From positions 2,342,501 through 2,406,500 of the forward strand of contig NZ_CP121473.1 in NCBI RefSeq assembly GCF_033954455.1: a DNA stretch of 64,000 nucleotides. Direction: 5' to 3'. The DNA is from Thiorhodovibrio litoralis (GTDB taxonomy: Bacteria; Pseudomonadota; Gammaproteobacteria; Chromatiales; Chromatiaceae). The notes under the pieces are model-generated. The model searched no databases and was not told the origin of the DNA. It saw only the letters and a program-made list of their open reading frames with translations. How positions within the stretch are numbered: the stretch's first letter is position 1; each line of letters begins with the position of its first letter. Positions 43,730-52,912 of the stretch are shown piece by piece. A program made the position numbers and the translations under genes.

Positions 43730-46700
43730 ATGCCCCACTCCCCCCGGAAGACACTGAACCTCTCGATCACCATCCTGGCCACCCTGGGCCTGGCCTTGCT
43801 GGCCGTTTTGGGCAATGTCCTGACGATGCCTTTGGGTTTTGGGGTGGTTCTTATCTTCGGCTCTGTCTTCGCGATGCTGGCGGTGGTCTTGCTCGGACCG
43901 CTGCCCGCTATGCTGGTCGGATTCGCCGGAGGACTCTACACCTGGGTGCTCTGGGGTCATCCCTACGCGCTCGTGGTCATGACGCTCGAACCGCTGGTGG
44001 TGGGACTGCTGTACCGGCGCGGGCGGGTTAACCTGGTGATGGCCGACATGGCCTTCTGGCTGGTCCTGGGCGCGCCTCTGGTGATCTTGTTTTACGGTCA
44101 ATTCATTGGCCTACCGTGGTCGGCCGTGCTTCAGATCTCGCTCAAACAGCCGCTGAACGGTGTCTTCAACGCACTGCTGGCGGGATTGCTGGTGATCGGT
44201 GCGCGCTTGCTGTGGCCCAGATGGAAGCTCCCGGGGAGCCTGCGGATGGGCGACCTGATCTTCCATGTGGTGCTGGTTTCCATCCTGCTGGCCGGCAGCC
44301 TGCCGCTCGTCTACGAGAGTTATCAGCAGCGCGCCGAGCTGGAGGAACGGCTCCGGATCGAATTGGCCGGTATCCTCGATCACCTGGCACTGCGCTTGGA
44401 ACGGAACGCCAGCGAGGGGCGCCTCGACCTTGACGAGGCCATGGCGCGGGAGCGGCTAAAGCCAGACATGGGGCTCGCGGTGACCGATACCGCCGGCGAG
44501 ATTCTGGCCAGGCGCGGCCAGATGAATAGCCTGGACAATGCCGAGGCGCCCCTCGCCCGACCGCCTACGGAGCTGCGGGTCTGGATGCCCGGCGGCGAGC
44601 TTCCGCTGATGAAACGCTGGAAGCAAGGTCGTTATCGCCTGGCTACGCCGGTCGCGGTGGCGGGACTGGGTCAGGTGGTGGTGGAAGCCCCGGCCGCGCC
44701 CCTGGTCGCAGCCCTGGAAGCGGGCAGCGTGACGCTGTTCGGGTTTCTGGTGCTGCTGTTGCTGATCGGCATTTCGGTGGCGGCTGTGCTGAGCCACTGG
44801 CTCAGCCGGCCACTGCGCGAGCTTGGAATCCTCGGCGAACGCTTGGCCGAGACGGTGGCCCAGGGGAGAGAGCCGCGACTGCCGAACAATCCCCTGCGCG
44901 AGTACAACGACCTGGCGATGCGCCTGCAATCCATGGCGCAGAGCTTAGCCGCCAGCTTTTCTGAATTGCGTGTGACCCAGTCTGGGTTGGAGGCGCAGGT
45001 CGCGCAGCGCACGCAGCAGTTGGAGCGACTCTCGCAAGTGGCCCGTCAGACCACCAATGGGGTCATCATCACCGACACCGAGGGCCGGGTGCAATGGACA
45101 AACGAGGGATTCACCCGTATTTCAGGTTATCCACTCGATGAGATGCTCGGTCGCAAGCCGGGCGAGATGCTCCAGGGCGCTCAAACCGATCCCGATACCG
45201 TCGCACGCATCCGCGCGGCAGTCGTTGCCCAGCAGCCCTTCACAGAGAACATCCTCAACTACAGCCGCGCTGGCGAGCCCTACTGGATCAACATCGATTG
45301 CAATCCCTTGACGGACGCCGACGGCCAGGTCTACGGCTTCATGGCCATCGAGTCCGACATCACAGCGCAGAAACGGGCCGAGGATGCCCTGCAGCTGAGT
45401 AACTTGCGCCTGCGCAGCCTGTTTGAGCTGTCGCCCTTGGGGATTGCCCTGAATGACATGGCGAGCGGCGATTTCATTGAGGTCAATGACGCCCTGATCA
45501 CGCCGACGGATTACAGTCGGGAGGAATTCCTCGCGCTGAGCTACTGGGATCTCACCCCGATGGATTACGCGGACCAGGAGCAGGTCCAGCTCGAGAGCCT
45601 GAAGTCCACCGGCCGCTACGGTCCCTACGAGAAGGAGTACATCCGCAAGGACGGCAGCCGCTACCCGGTGCTGCTGAACGGGGTGACGATCGAGGATCCC
45701 GGTGGCACCCGCATCTGGTCCATCATCCAGGACATCTCCGAGCGCAAGCGCGTCGAGATGGCGATTCGCGACCAGGCCCAGCAGACCCAGGCCATTGTCG
45801 ATAACATCGTCGATGGCATCATCACCATTGATCGCGAGGGAATGATCGCCTCGGCCAATCCGGCGGCGCTGAGAATCTTCGATTATCCCCCCGAGGACGT
45901 GATTGGAGAGCATGTTGGAATGTTGATGCCCGAGTCCCAGGGGCGCGCCCACGACAGCTACATACGCAATTTCCTGGCCACCGGAGTAGCCCGGGCCGTT
46001 GGTCTCAGCAGGGAGATGGAAGGTCGGCGTCGCGACGGGACCATCTTCCCGATTGAGCTCGCGGTCTCCGAGGTCAGTTGCCAGGACCAGCCGATGTTCA
46101 TCGGCATGGTACGCGACATCACCGAGCGTAAGCGGGTGGAACGGATGAAGAGTGAATTCGTTTCGACGGTCAGCCATGAACTGCGCACGCCCCTGACCTC
46201 GATTTCCGGCTCCCTGGGTCTGCTGCTCGGGGGTGCCATGGGCGAGCTGCCGGAGACCATGCGCCCGCTGCTTGAGATCGCGCACAAGAACAGCCAACGC
46301 TTGAGCTACATGATCAACGACCTGCTCGACATGGAGAAGATCGCGGCCGGCAAGATGCAGTTCGACCTGCAAGAGACCGCCCTGATGCCCCTGGTGGAGC
46401 AGGCGGTGAGCGCCAACCTGACCTATGGCGAGGCACGTGGGGTGCGCCTTGAGCTGACCGAGCGGATTGCCGAGGAGATCGCGGTGCGGGTCGACAGCCA
46501 GCGCTTGCAGCAGGTCCTGGCCAATTTTCTCTCCAATGCCGCCAAGTTCTCGCCCGACGGCAGCACCGTCGAGATCGGCGTGCGGCTGCGCGACACCTGC
46601 GCCAGGATCTGGGTGCGGGATCGGGGACCCGGCATTCCGCGGGAATTCCGTTCCCGGATTTTCCAGAAGTTCTCTCAGGCCGACGCCTCCGACACCCGAC

Positions 46701-47620
46701 AGCGGGGTGGCACCGGGCTGGGGTTGGCCATCACCAAGGAGCTGATGGAGCGCATGGGCGGCGCGGTCGGTTTCGAGTCGGTTGTCGGCGAGGGGGCCAC
46801 CTTCTGGGCCGACCTGCCAGTCATGGCGCACGGCTTAGCGGGGGCGCAACCGTCGCCGGACCCGGACCATCCCACCGATGGACCGCCGGTTCTGGTGGTG
46901 GAAGACGATCCCGACGTTGCCCAGTTGCTGAGCCTGATGCTGACCCGGGCCGGCTACCAAAGCCAGATCGCGACCAGTGGCGAGGAGGCCTTGCGCATCC
47001 TGGGCGAAGCGGACCTAGCCGCCATGACGCTGGACTTGCAACTGCCCGGCATCCATGGTCTGGAAGTCATCCGACAGGTGCGTCAAAATCCCCGCACGGC
47101 GGAACTGCCGATCATCGTGATTTCCGCCAGCGTGGCCGAGGGCAAGCTGGCCATTGACGGGGATTTGTCCTTCGTCGAGTGGCTCCCCAAGCCGCTCGAC
47201 GACCAGCGTCTGGTATCCGTCCTGGCACAGGCATTGCCTGATGACCGGGTGGGTCATCCGCGCATTCTCCATATTGAAGACGACCTGGATTTGCACCAAG
47301 TGGTCAAAATCATGGTCGGCCATCGCTACCAGTTCGACCATGCGGCGACCCTGGCCGAGGCACGCGCCCTGTTGGCCGGGATGGAGTACGATCTGGCGAT
47401 TCTGGATCTGAACCTGCCCGATGGCTCGGGCTGGGAGTTGCTGCCGCTGATTCGTCGCCAATCATCCCGGCCACAGATCCTGATCCTGTCGAGTATGGAG
47501 GTATCGCGAAACGAGGCGGAGCAGGTCGAGGCGGTTCTGCTGAAATCCCAGATCACGCCAACAACGCTGCTCAACGCGCTTGGCGGTCGCATTCGAAGAC
47601 ATCAGGAAGCATCCTCATGA
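43730..47620 (+). CDS. Large membrane hybrid histidine kinase with two receivers
   Basis: A 1296-residue sensor kinase. The first 170 residues form about six membrane helices (ITILATLGLALLAVLGNVL, FGVVLIFGSVFAMLAVVLLG and others), a MASE-like integral sensor. Another helix (about 180-200), a periplasmic segment (about 200-330), a helix and a HAMP domain (SHWLSRPLRELGILGERLAE) follow. Then three PAS domains (the first with MLQGAQTDPDTVARIR), HisKA (FVSTVSHELRTPLTSISG), HATPase (NFLSNAAKFSPDGS, GGTGLGLAITKELM) and two receivers (AMTLDLQLPGIHG; LAILDLNLPDGSG). The second receiver is followed by KSQI where the lysine-proline turn is expected, so it may be atypical. It overlaps the next gene by four bases. 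Confidence 0.9.
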   Translation: MPHSPRKTLNLSITILATLGLALLAVLGNVLTMPLGFGVVLIFGSVFAMLAVVLLGPLPAMLVGFAGGLYTWVLWGHPYALVVMTLEPLVVGLLYRRGRVNLVMADMAFWLVLGAPLVILFYGQFIGLPWSAVLQISLKQPLNGVFNALLAGLLVIGARLLWPRWKLPGSLRMGDLIFHVVLVSILLAGSLPLVYESYQQRAELEERLRIELAGILDHLALRLERNASEGRLDLDEAMARERLKPDMGLAVTDTAGEILARRGQMNSLDNAEAPLARPPTELRVWMPGGELPLMKRWKQGRYRLATPVAVAGLGQVVVEAPAAPLVAALEAGSVTLFGFLVLLLLIGISVAAVLSHWLSRPLRELGILGERLAETVAQGREPRLPNNPLREYNDLAMRLQSMAQSLAASFSELRVTQSGLEAQVAQRTQQLERLSQVARQTTNGVIITDTEGRVQWTNEGFTRISGYPLDEMLGRKPGEMLQGAQTDPDTVARIRAAVVAQQPFTENILNYSRAGEPYWINIDCNPLTDADGQVYGFMAIESDITAQKRAEDALQLSNLRLRSLFELSPLGIALNDMASGDFIEVNDALITPTDYSREEFLALSYWDLTPMDYADQEQVQLESLKSTGRYGPYEKEYIRKDGSRYPVLLNGVTIEDPGGTRIWSIIQDISERKRVEMAIRDQAQQTQAIVDNIVDGIITIDREGMIASANPAALRIFDYPPEDVIGEHVGMLMPESQGRAHDSYIRNFLATGVARAVGLSREMEGRRRDGTIFPIELAVSEVSCQDQPMFIGMVRDITERKRVERMKSEFVSTVSHELRTPLTSISGSLGLLLGGAMGELPETMRPLLEIAHKNSQRLSYMINDLLDMEKIAAGKMQFDLQETALMPLVEQAVSANLTYGEARGVRLELTERIAEEIAVRVDSQRLQQVLANFLSNAAKFSPDGSTVEIGVRLRDTCARIWVRDRGPGIPREFRSRIFQKFSQADASDTRQRGGTGLGLAITKELMERMGGAVGFESVVGEGATFWADLPVMAHGLAGAQPSPDPDHPTDGPPVLVVEDDPDVAQLLSLMLTRAGYQSQIATSGEEALRILGEADLAAMTLDLQLPGIHGLEVIRQVRQNPRTAELPIIVISASVAEGKLAIDGDLSFVEWLPKPLDDQRLVSVLAQALPDDRVGHPRILHIEDDLDLHQVVKIMVGHRYQFDHAATLAEARALLAGMEYDLAILDLNLPDGSGWELLPLIRRQSSRPQILILSSMEVSRNEAEQVEAVLLKSQITPTTLLNALGGRIRRHQEASS

Positions 47621-48003
47621 GCGAATTACAACGCGTTCTCTGCGTCGAGGACGAGCCCGACATTCAAACCGTGGCCAAGATCGCCCTGGAAGCGGTGGGT
47701 GGTTTCACCGTCAAGATTTGTTCCTCTGGGGAGGAGGCACTGGCTGCGGCGGAAGACTTCGACCCCGACATGATCCTGCTCGACGTCATGATGCCCGGGA
47801 TGGATGGTCCGTCCACGCTCGCGGCCCTGCGCCAGCGCCCGGCACTGGCGCAGACGCCTGTGGTCTTCATGACCGCCAAGGTGCAGCCCCAAGAGGTCGC
47901 GCAGTTCAAGTCCCTTGGCGCGCTGGACGTCATTCCCAAACCTTTCGAGCCCATGCAACTGGCCAATCAGGTGCGCGCCCTCTGGGATGAATCGTATGAC
48001 TGA
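47617..48003 (+). CDS. Single-domain response regulator
   Basis: A 128-residue stand-alone receiver: CVEDEPD at the acidic pocket, phosphoacceptor aspartate in [21 protein letters not shown] and IPKPFEP with the conserved lysine. It overlaps the upstream kinase (four bases) and the downstream cyclase gene (eight bases). It probably carries phosphate between the kinase and the Hpt domain of the next protein, or acts as a phosphate sink. Confidence 0.9.
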   Translation: MSELQRVLCVEDEPDIQTVAKIALEAVGGFTVKICSSGEEALAAAEDFDPDMILLDVMMPGMDGPSTLAALRQRPALAQTPVVFMTAKVQPQEVAQFKSLGALDVIPKPFEPMQLANQVRALWDESYD

Positions 48004-49666
48004 TGTCCAGATCAACCTGGCCGCTGAACTCGCCAGGATTGGCGAGGACTATGCGCAACGGGTGCGCGGCGAGCTGGCCGAATTAACCCAGTTGGCCGCT
48101 CGTCTCGAGAGCGAGGTGGATGTGCGCCCGTTCCTTGAGAGGTTGCACCCGCGTCTGCACCGCATCGCGGGCTCAGGAGGCTCGTTCGGCTTCAAGACGC
48201 TAAGCAAGGCGGCGCGCGATCTCGAGGTCGAGGCGAACGGATGGCTGAGCCAAGACGCTGTAACGCTCGATCTCGCCCAGCGACGACGATTCGCCAAAGA
48301 GGTTGCCGCGCTGGCGAACCGTCTCACGCAACGCGAGGCGGCGCCGACTCAGGCGGTGGCGCAGGCGCCGAGCGCCAAGACGACGGTATCCGGCAACGGC
48401 GGCAAGGTCGCCGTCTGGCTGGTCGAAGATGAGATTCCGCTGGGTGAGCATATCGTCCATCTGCTTGGGCAGTTTGGCTACCAGCCGCGCCTCTATACCC
48501 GGTTCGATGCGGTCGCCGCCGCCGTCCAGGATGAATGCCCGGATTGTTTGGTGATGGACCCGCGTTTCACCGAGGAGGATCTGGGCGCGGTCGAAGCGCT
48601 CATGGCCAGCCCAAGCTTTCAGGCGTTAAACTGCCCTGTTATTTTCGTGTCTGCCAGTGGCGACTTTCCGTCGCGCATGCGCGCCGCGCGGCTCGGAGCC
48701 GATGGCTTTATGTTAAAGCCGCTCGATATCCCGCGTCTTGTGGATCGGATCGGACGCATTCTGGAAGAACGCCACGCGGCTCCCTATCGGATTTTGGTCG
48801 TGGATGACGACCTGGATCTGGCCGAGCATCTTCGTCTGGTGCTGAGTGCGGATGGCATGGATGTGGAGGTCTTAAGCGAGCCAGAGCAGGTCATCGAGGC
48901 GGTTGCGACCTTCCACCCGGAACTGGTCCTGATGGACATGCACATGCCCGACTACTCGGGTCCCGAGTTGGCCACCGTGATTCGCCACCACGATGACTTG
49001 CTTGGCCTGCCCATCGTTTATCTGTCCGCCGAGCAAGACCGCAAAAAGCAGATCCAGGCCCTGCGCAGCGGCGCGGACGATTTTCTCACCAAGCCGATTT
49101 CGGACGCCGAACTGGTGGCGGCGGTCAGAGTACGCGCCGCGCGTTTCCGCCAGTTGGCCAATCTGATGACCAAGGACAGCCTGACTGGGTTGCTCAAGCA
49201 CGCGCACATCAAAGAGGGCATTGTTCGGGAGCTTGCCCGTGCCCAACGCACCGACCATCCGCTGGCGGTGGCCATGCTGGACATCGACCATTTCAAACAG
49301 GTCAACGACAGCTATGGGCACGCCGTCGGCGATCGCGTGATCATGGCCCTAGCCCACCTGCTCAAGCAGCGTTTACGCAAGTCCGATGGCATCGGGCGCT
49401 ATGGTGGGGAAGAGTTCGTGGTGATTCTTCCCGATTGCAATCTCCAAGTGGCGCAAAGCGTGTTGGAAGATATTCGCGCGCGCTTTGAAGTGCTGCCATT
49501 TCTGCACAACGATCATGAGTTTCGCTGCACCCTGTCCGCCGGCATCGCCTCAACACTGGAGTACCCTGATGCCGATGATGGACAATTGCTCATCGCGGCG
49601 GATCAGGCCCTCTATGCGGCCAAGCATGCCGGGCGCAATCGAGTCCATGTCAGCCAATCTATGTGA
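47996..49666 (+). CDS. Hpt-REC-REC-GGDEF diguanylate cyclase
   Basis: A 556-residue c-di-GMP synthase under phosphorelay control. Residues 1-110 form an Hpt domain with His55 in LHRIAGSGGSFGF. The first receiver (about 140-260) has VEDE and CLVMDPRF. The second (about 264-385) has VDDDLD and LVLMDMHMPDYSG then DDFLTKPI. The GGDEF domain has DSLTGLLKHAHI, DIDHFKQVNDSYGHAVGD and active-site RYGGEEF. ATG 47996 overlaps the preceding gene, and the N-terminal residues are family-like from there. The Hpt plus receivers suggest it both receives and relays phosphate. Confidence 0.9.
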   Translation: MTDVQINLAAELARIGEDYAQRVRGELAELTQLAARLESEVDVRPFLERLHPRLHRIAGSGGSFGFKTLSKAARDLEVEANGWLSQDAVTLDLAQRRRFAKEVAALANRLTQREAAPTQAVAQAPSAKTTVSGNGGKVAVWLVEDEIPLGEHIVHLLGQFGYQPRLYTRFDAVAAAVQDECPDCLVMDPRFTEEDLGAVEALMASPSFQALNCPVIFVSASGDFPSRMRAARLGADGFMLKPLDIPRLVDRIGRILEERHAAPYRILVVDDDLDLAEHLRLVLSADGMDVEVLSEPEQVIEAVATFHPELVLMDMHMPDYSGPELATVIRHHDDLLGLPIVYLSAEQDRKKQIQALRSGADDFLTKPISDAELVAAVRVRAARFRQLANLMTKDSLTGLLKHAHIKEGIVRELARAQRTDHPLAVAMLDIDHFKQVNDSYGHAVGDRVIMALAHLLKQRLRKSDGIGRYGGEEFVVILPDCNLQVAQSVLEDIRARFEVLPFLHNDHEFRCTLSAGIASTLEYPDADDGQLLIAADQALYAAKHAGRNRVHVSQSM

Positions 49667-49724
49667 TGCCGAAACCTCCTAGGTTTCAAGGGCTTAATTG
49701 AACCTGTAGTAACTTCTCAATCTC

Positions 49725-50240
49725 TCATGGCACCACACCCGCCGCAGTGGCGCGCTCGCGAATGATGTCAGGCAATGGCGGGATGTTGTGATGCCCTTCG
49801 ATGCGATCGCCGAGGTAGCCCCAGAAGGAGATGCCGAGCTTGCGACAGGTCTTTTTCAAACTGGCAAATCCTTCACGACAGCGTCTACCCAGGTCGCTGC
49901 GAGTACCGCCGCTAATCTTGCGCCACTTCACATAGCCGCGGATGTCGCCTTCGGAACCGTTGGTATATAGCACAATCTCCGGGCGTTGGAGCACCAGCAG
50001 CAGTTTCTGCTTGTGCCGATGCAGGCGCTTGAGCGTCTGATTGAGGGTGGCAAAGGAGGTGTGCTGGGTGAAAATGGTCTCAAAGCGCGCCTCAAGCGCC
50101 GGCGCCAATGCGGGATCGGGATTGCGCTGATAGGCCTTGAGGTCGGCATACAAATTCCAGATCTCCCGATGCACCCGCTCTTGATCCTGGCGGTGCTGGT
50201 CATTGAGTGCGATGAGCTTATGCACTGATATGTTTTGACC
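49725..50240 (-). pseudogene. IS66-like transposase, C-terminal fragment
   Basis: The frame contains HKLIALNDQHR, HREIWNLYADLKAYQ, YTNGSEGDIRGYVK, RKISGGTRSDLGRRCREGF, ASLKKTCRKLGISFWGYL and PPLPDIIRERA, the C-terminal part of an IS66-like DDE transposase including the third catalytic region (NGSExDIR). The first two catalytic aspartates are missing. The frame is open to about 50390, but the upstream 50 residues are unrelated and overlap the start of the HD-GYP gene. A decayed insertion. Confidence 0.72.
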
Positions 50241-50366
50241 TGTCACTTTTTGGTAGTGACTATTGCTTAACCACCTCTTCTTCTTTGTCTTTTTCCGAAA
50301 ACGTTGTTCTGACAACTGCTCGTCGGTGTAGACTGAAAAGTCACATACTCCCATCGGAGAGAGACG

Positions 50367-51899
50367 ATGATGGCTCAGTCTGACCTTCAAAAAGAGCTGA
50401 GGTTTTCGGAAGCCCGCTACCGCCGCCTATTTGAGGCTGCGCAGGACGGAATTCTGCTTCTGAACGCTAATACAGCGGAGATCGAAGACGTCAACCCGTT
50501 CCTGATGGACCTGCTGGACTATTCTCATGATGAATTTCTGGGTAAGAAACTGTGGGAAATCGGGGCCTTCAAAGACACGAGCTTGAGCAAAGATTCTTTT
50601 CTCGAACTTCAGATGAAGCATTACATCCGATACGACGATCTGCCGCTGGAGACAAAGGACGGCAGGCGGATTTCAGTTGAATTTGTCAGTAATCTGTGCG
50701 AGTGCGACGGCATCGACGTCATTCAGTGCAACATCCGCGACAACACCAAGCGCCATATTGCGGAAATGATGTTGAGAGCGACGGCCAGAGAGCTTCAAAT
50801 GTTGAGTGAAAGCAACATTGCGTTGCTCAACGCCAAGACGGAAAATGAGTTGTATGACGAGTATTGCCGGATCGCTGTCGAAACAGGAGGCTATCGCATG
50901 GCCTGGGTAGGCCTTGCGGATCAAGGTCCAGATCAGCGCATCATACCCTTGGCATTTTCCGGCAGCGAAGCAGGCTATTTGCAGCTTGCAGACATCTCAT
51001 GGGCCGATACCGAGCGTGGCAATGGTCCCGTCGGCCGTTGCATTCGCACCGGGGAGGCCCAGGTCGTCGAAGATATTTCGACCGATCCTGTGATGGCACC
51101 TTGGCGAACCGAAGCCTTGCGACGGGGCTATCGTTCGATCATCGCAGTACCGTTTCGACTCCCCGATGCAACGATGGCCTGTCTGGCACTCTACGGCGCA
51201 ACCAGTGATCTGTGGTCAGCGCCGGAACGGAAACTGTTGCAGGGGATGTCCGATGACCTTGTCTTTGGGGTCGGCACCCTTCGGATGGCGATTGCACGGA
51301 CGCAGTTTCAAGAATCCCTGCGCTCCAGTTTGGAACAAACGATTCAGGTCGTGGCCGGCACGATTGCCGAGAAGGATCTCTATACCGCGGGCCATCAACG
51401 GCGTGTGGCACACCTAAGCGCTCGAATCGCGACCGACTTGGGGCTGCCTGCTGATCGTGTCCACGCCCTTCACTTAGCCGCGACGATCCACGATCTAGGA
51501 AAGATTGGCATTCCAGCAGAGATCCTTGCCAAGCCGAGACACTTGAGCGCCATGGAGTTTGGGTTGGTTAAAGAGCATCCGCAAATCGGCTTCAATATTC
51601 TCAAAGACGTCGTTTTTCCATGGCCCATTGCCGAGATGATCTTGCAACACCACGAGCGCATTGATGGCTCCGGCTATCCCCGTGGGCTAAAGGGCGATGA
51701 CATGCTACTGGAGGCGAAAATTCTCGGAGTGGCCGACGCTGTCGAGGCGATGGCGTCTCATCGCCCTTACCGCGCGGCATTAGGGATCGAGGCAGCTCTG
51801 TCTGAAGTTTCCTCGCTACGCGGTGTGGCTTTTGACGCCGATGTAGTGGACGTCTGCTTGCGACTATTCCGCGAGCAGGGATATGAGATTGTCGATTAG
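50367..51899 (+). CDS. PAS-GAF-HD-GYP c-di-GMP phosphodiesterase
   Basis: A 510-residue soluble protein. A PAS domain (about 15-130; RRLFEAAQDGILLLNANTAE, DVNPFLMDLLDYS) is followed by a GAF domain (about 145-310; GGYRMAWVGLA, GPVGRCIRTGEAQVVEDIST, SIIAVPFRLP) and an HD-GYP domain (about 320-505) with YTAGHQRRV, ATIHDLGKIGIP, LVKEHPQIG, MILQHHERIDGSGYPRGL and VADAVEAMASHRPYR. All HD-GYP metal ligands and the GYP signature are present, so it should hydrolyse c-di-GMP. Tandem ATGs at 50367/50370 follow CGGAGAGAG. It stands alone between mobile-element remnants. Confidence 0.92.
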   Translation: MMAQSDLQKELRFSEARYRRLFEAAQDGILLLNANTAEIEDVNPFLMDLLDYSHDEFLGKKLWEIGAFKDTSLSKDSFLELQMKHYIRYDDLPLETKDGRRISVEFVSNLCECDGIDVIQCNIRDNTKRHIAEMMLRATARELQMLSESNIALLNAKTENELYDEYCRIAVETGGYRMAWVGLADQGPDQRIIPLAFSGSEAGYLQLADISWADTERGNGPVGRCIRTGEAQVVEDISTDPVMAPWRTEALRRGYRSIIAVPFRLPDATMACLALYGATSDLWSAPERKLLQGMSDDLVFGVGTLRMAIARTQFQESLRSSLEQTIQVVAGTIAEKDLYTAGHQRRVAHLSARIATDLGLPADRVHALHLAATIHDLGKIGIPAEILAKPRHLSAMEFGLVKEHPQIGFNILKDVVFPWPIAEMILQHHERIDGSGYPRGLKGDDMLLEAKILGVADAVEAMASHRPYRAALGIEAALSEVSSLRGVAFDADVVDVCLRLFREQGYEIVD

Positions 51900-52130
51900 A
51901 CGTGTCGCCGGATCGTTGCCAATTCGGCAGTGTGCGGATCGGTTGCTGACCATCCGCAGGCTTCAATGGTCGCCGCGGGTATGGCTCTTCATCGCCGAAT
52001 CTTGACGCCGACTGAGTGGTCACTCAACGTCTGGTGATAGCCGAGAGCTGTAAGTCGGCTCCCTGCCGACGAGGGTCTGCTTCCTGTCCCACTGCGGACG
52101 CAATGGGTGGAGGGCGCGACCGTCCGCTGT
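51900..52130 (+). other. Non-coding interval with dispersed-repeat sequence
   Basis: No gene. Its last 30 bases resemble the sequence that precedes the palindrome at 21.6 kb, so it is probably the flank of the same repeat family. Confidence 0.35.
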
Positions 52131-52162
52131 TGGCCGCTATTTGAAGCTTCACATAGCGGCCA
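52131..52162. repeat. 32-bp near-perfect palindrome, second copy
   Basis: The same palindrome as at 21603-21634 with one changed base (CTATTTGAAG instead of CTATGTGAAG in the left arm). Its right end touches the long inverted repeat at 52158. Confidence 0.75.
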
Positions 52163-52586
52163 GTATGTGTAGCTACAAACTATGTGAAGTTCGGTGAAAT
52201 TTTTTACCCAGCCATTGCGCGGTTGCTGGCTTTGAGGCGCGGCGTGCGACACGAGAACTTCACATAGTCTGTCGATTTTCTGAAGTGTTGTGAGTAACTT
52301 CAACTTCAGTCAGGCGTGCACTTCAAGGACATTGCACTCTACCTCGAGTATGAAACACTGACCACGACGCATCAGTATGTTGAGGCGAATATGGCCATGA
52401 AGGAACAAGCGCTCGCGCGCCTGCAAGAGCCAACCGCCGTAGTTCCTTCCCGTTTCCAGCCAACTGACGCGCTACGCCAGTTCCTGGAGAACCTGTAACT
52501 ATGTGAAAAATGGGCTGGCTCCAACGCAGGTCAGCCCAGCAATCAGCATCCGAACTTCACATAGTTTGTAGCTCCACATAGTGGCC
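52158..52586. mobile_element. 429-bp element remnant with 37-bp terminal inverted repeats
   Basis: The left end (52158-52194) and the inverted right end (52550-52586) match at 35 of 37 positions. Each end carries two CTATGTG-type motifs separated by about 10 bases, and further copies lie inside, at about 52255-52266 (TTCACATAGT) and 52497-52508. Such repeated motifs look like recombinase binding sites. The interior holds the tail of a tyrosine recombinase gene and a hairpin near the right end. It is probably an internally deleted tyrosine-recombinase element (similar in plan to recombinase-in-trio elements). Confidence 0.7.
52316..52498 (+). pseudogene. Tyrosine recombinase, C-terminal remnant
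   Basis: The frame reads DIALYLEYETLTTTHQYVEA then MAMKEQALARLQEP and DALRQFLENL. This matches the end of XerC-like phage/transposon integrases: after the active-site region, ...WLGHESxxTTxxYVEAD with the catalytic tyrosine, then a short tail. The tyrosine is present (HQYVEA), but the preceding RHR catalytic residues are absent. Its stop codon overlaps one of the CTATGTG motifs. Confidence 0.65.
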
Positions 52587-52912
52587 GACTGCTGCCATCC
52601 GGCGGGCCTCGCTGCTCGCGCAACAATGAATTCGGTAGCAAATGCTGCGGCGGAATCCTGCGGTGTCAGTGCGGATTTTTCTGAGCATCGGCGGCGCGAA
52701 AACCTCAAGTAAGACGCGTAGTCCAAGCCGACCTCCTTTGCTGGCTGTGTTAAAGAACGGCGCCGTCGGGGACGCCATTTGCCAGGGAACATCCGCTTCC
52801 TCCATGAGCAACCCAGAATCACCCCGATTTCACCGAGATTTCACTGTCGCTTCAGACGCCTGCATCCGGGCAAGCTATGTTCCCACAGCAACCCGACTGA
52901 TGCAGGTTTCCG
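52587..52912 (+). other. Non-coding interval upstream of the conjugation operon
   Basis: No recognisable gene or promoter. The traL, traE, traK and traB genes that usually stand upstream of traV in F/SXT-type operons are not here. Confidence 0.35.

Noticed and set aside
43423-43815. Minus-strand frame of 130 codons before the phosphorelay kinase
   Set aside because: It overlaps the kinase start, has no good start site and matches nothing I recognise; kept only as a non-coding interval.
45122-46831. Minus-strand open frame of 569 codons inside the phosphorelay kinase
   Set aside because: Antisense to the PAS and kinase domains, whose motifs are unambiguous on the plus strand; no ribosome site or family sequence.
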